From Verrucomicrobiota bacterium (GTDB lineage Bacteria; Verrucomicrobiota; Verrucomicrobiia; Limisphaerales; DSYF01), in NCBI GenBank assembly GCA_025457725.1, contig JALOTU010000137.1, forward strand, positions 1-6,530: a stretch of 6,530 bases of DNA, in the 5' to 3' direction. Below are positions 5,407-6,530 of this stretch, piece by piece (positions within the stretch are counted from its first letter, which is position 1; every line of letters begins with the position of its first letter). A program made the position numbers and the translations under genes. Below the pieces are notes generated by a model. That model was not told the origin of the DNA. It worked only from the letters and a program-made list of their open reading frames with translations, and did not search any database.

Positions 5407-6516
5407 GTGATCCACAACATCATTTTTGACTGGTCGGGCACGTTGGTGGACGACCTGCCTGCGGTGTTGGATGCCACCAACCATGTGCTGGCCAGGGCGG
5501 ACCGACCGGAAATGACACTCGAGGAGTTCCGATCCGAGTGTCGCCTGCCTTTCACACTGTTCTACGACAAGCACGTGCCGCACATCCCCCTCCCGGCAGT
5601 GGAAGCCTGGTTTCATGGGCGCTTCGGCCAGGTGCAGTCTTCCGTGTCGGCGTTGCCCCACGCAGAGGACTTTCTGCGGTTCTGTCGGGCCAACGACCTT
5701 TGCTTGTTCGTGTTGAGCGCGGTCAGTCAGGGGTGTTTTGAAGTGCAGGCGGAGGTTGTGGGATTTGGGGCATACTTCCAGAAGACCTATGTGGGCGTGC
5801 GGGACAAGCGCACCCGGATCGGGGACATCCTTCGTGAAAACCGGTTGGGTCCCCGCGAGACCCTGTTCATCGGGGACATGCAGCACGACATCGAAGCGGC
5901 CAAACATGGCGGCATTCACTCCTGCGCCGTGCTGACCGGCTACAACACGGTGGATCAGTTGCGGGCTGCGCGCCCCGACCTGATCGTTGAGCATCTGGGT
6001 GAATTGCAGGAGGTGCTGGCCGAACACGACATGTGCCTGCCTTCGGCGGATGCCAAACGTCATGGGACTCAGCCGCCTATTGCCACAGTCGGCGCGCTGG
6101 TCTTCAACCAGGCGGGTGAAGTCCTGATGGTGCGCACGCACAAGTGGTCCAATCGTTGGGGAATCCCGGGCGGCAAGATCAGGTGGGGCGAGCCGAGCGA
6201 GGACGCGCTCCGGCGGGAGATCAGGGAGGAGACCGGGCTGGAGGTGGCCGGGATCCGGTTCGAGCTTGTGCAGGACTGCATTGGCTCACGCGAGTTTTAC
6301 CGCGAGGCGCACTTCATACTCCTGAACTACACCTGCCGGGTTGCCGGGTCGGACGAGGTGAGACTCAACGAGGAGGCGCAAACCTACCGCTGGGTTCCAT
6401 TGCAGGAGAGCCTGAGCCTCGCGTTGAATCATCCCACCCGGGTGCTGGTGGAAGCTGTGATCGCCCGGTCCGAGGAGCCAGTCGGACTGAAGGCGGGTCG
6501 GGTGAACGCCGCGTAA
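5407..6516 (+). CDS. HAD-like hydrolase / Nudix hydrolase fusion protein
   Basis: A single 369-residue reading frame joins two hydrolase domains. Residues 1-205 are a HAD fold: motif I FDWSGTLVDD with nucleophile D8, a helical cap at about 16-80, motif II Ser104 (FVLSAVS), motif III Lys134 (VRDKRT) and motif IV GDMQHD with D157/D161. The residue two after the nucleophile is Ser10, whereas phosphatases have Asp. Residues about 222-360 are a Nudix domain with a perfect box from G256 to L278 (G-x5-E262-x7-RE-I-x-EE-x-GL), preceded by SNRWGIPGG. Nudix enzymes cleave nucleoside diphosphates linked to another moiety; HAD enzymes usually hydrolyse phosphomonoesters. Together they could cut a pyrophosphate and then remove or process the product, but the substrate is unknown. 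The GTG start fits because motif I lies right at the N-terminus. It follows the photolyase by 129 bases with a possible promoter of its own. The fusion is continuous, with no sign of frameshift. Confidence 0.9.
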   Translation: MIHNIIFDWSGTLVDDLPAVLDATNHVLARADRPEMTLEEFRSECRLPFTLFYDKHVPHIPLPAVEAWFHGRFGQVQSSVSALPHAEDFLRFCRANDLCLFVLSAVSQGCFEVQAEVVGFGAYFQKTYVGVRDKRTRIGDILRENRLGPRETLFIGDMQHDIEAAKHGGIHSCAVLTGYNTVDQLRAARPDLIVEHLGELQEVLAEHDMCLPSADAKRHGTQPPIATVGALVFNQAGEVLMVRTHKWSNRWGIPGGKIRWGEPSEDALRREIREETGLEVAGIRFELVQDCIGSREFYREAHFILLNYTCRVAGSDEVRLNEEAQTYRWVPLQESLSLALNHPTRVLVEAVIARSEEPVGLKAGRVNAA

Positions 6517-6519
6517 AAA

Positions 6520-6530
6520 GGGGAGCCATG
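6520..6530 (+). promoter_or_regulatory. Possible ribosome binding site and start codon of the next gene
   Basis: After the HAD-Nudix stop codon come GGGGAG (6520-6525), two bases and ATG at the last three positions. The purine run is a good Shine-Dalgarno but unusually close to this ATG, so the true start may be a later codon outside the window. If real, the next gene begins 11 bases downstream in the same operon. Confidence 0.35.

Noticed and set aside
5362..6141. 259-codon minus-strand frame
   Set aside because: It is antisense to the HAD-Nudix fusion, whose catalytic motifs are intact on the plus strand.
1..6530. Defence island, CRISPR array, insertion sequence or phage features
   Set aside because: No regularly spaced repeats, terminal inverted repeats, transposase, integrase or tRNA attachment site could be seen on either strand.

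Overview
The window is GC-rich bacterial chromosomal DNA. The best guess for its source is a member of the Verrucomicrobiota (Pedosphaera/Limisphaera-like). This is inferred from the style of the secreted FN3/Ig-like protein at the left edge, with its 'T(N)..W..L..............RFYR' beta modules, from genes that mostly lack a strong Shine-Dalgarno sequence, and from the particular YaeQ-like protein. No rRNA or tRNA gene is present to settle the taxonomy.

Layout. The left half (1-3777) is read on the minus strand and the right half (3838-6530) on the plus strand, with a divergent control region between them. In order of minus-strand transcription it holds: a doubtful 52-residue ORF (3777-3619); a 59-residue secreted cysteine-rich protein (3576-3397); a GC-rich hairpin (3374-3346); a good sigma70-type promoter (3294-3266) with a Shine-Dalgarno; a cytidylate-kinase-like protein (3173-2457); a YaeQ-like protein of the PD-(D/E)XK fold (2377-1829); a 491-base non-coding stretch; and a large exported protein (1337 to beyond base 1) with one FN3 domain, one Ig-like domain and at least three tandem beta modules. 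On the plus strand are a class I photolyase (3838-5277) and, after a 129-base gap, a HAD-Nudix fusion (5407-6516). The fusion starts with GTG directly behind a promoter-like sequence. The last bases may be the ribosome binding site and ATG of a further gene.

How the genes relate. The kinase-like and YaeQ-like genes probably form a two-gene unit. The photolyase repairs UV damage with light. The HAD-Nudix enzyme probably hydrolyses a nucleotide-like or other phosphorylated metabolite, and its place beside the photolyase suggests, without proving, a link to nucleotide clean-up or to flavin/folate cofactor metabolism. The two exported proteins are independent cell-envelope or extracellular factors.

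No CRISPR array, insertion sequence, prophage or defence system was seen. The least ordinary items are the small cysteine-rich exported protein, the tandem-module surface protein, and the HAD-Nudix fusion whose HAD active site has Ser where phosphatases carry the second Asp.
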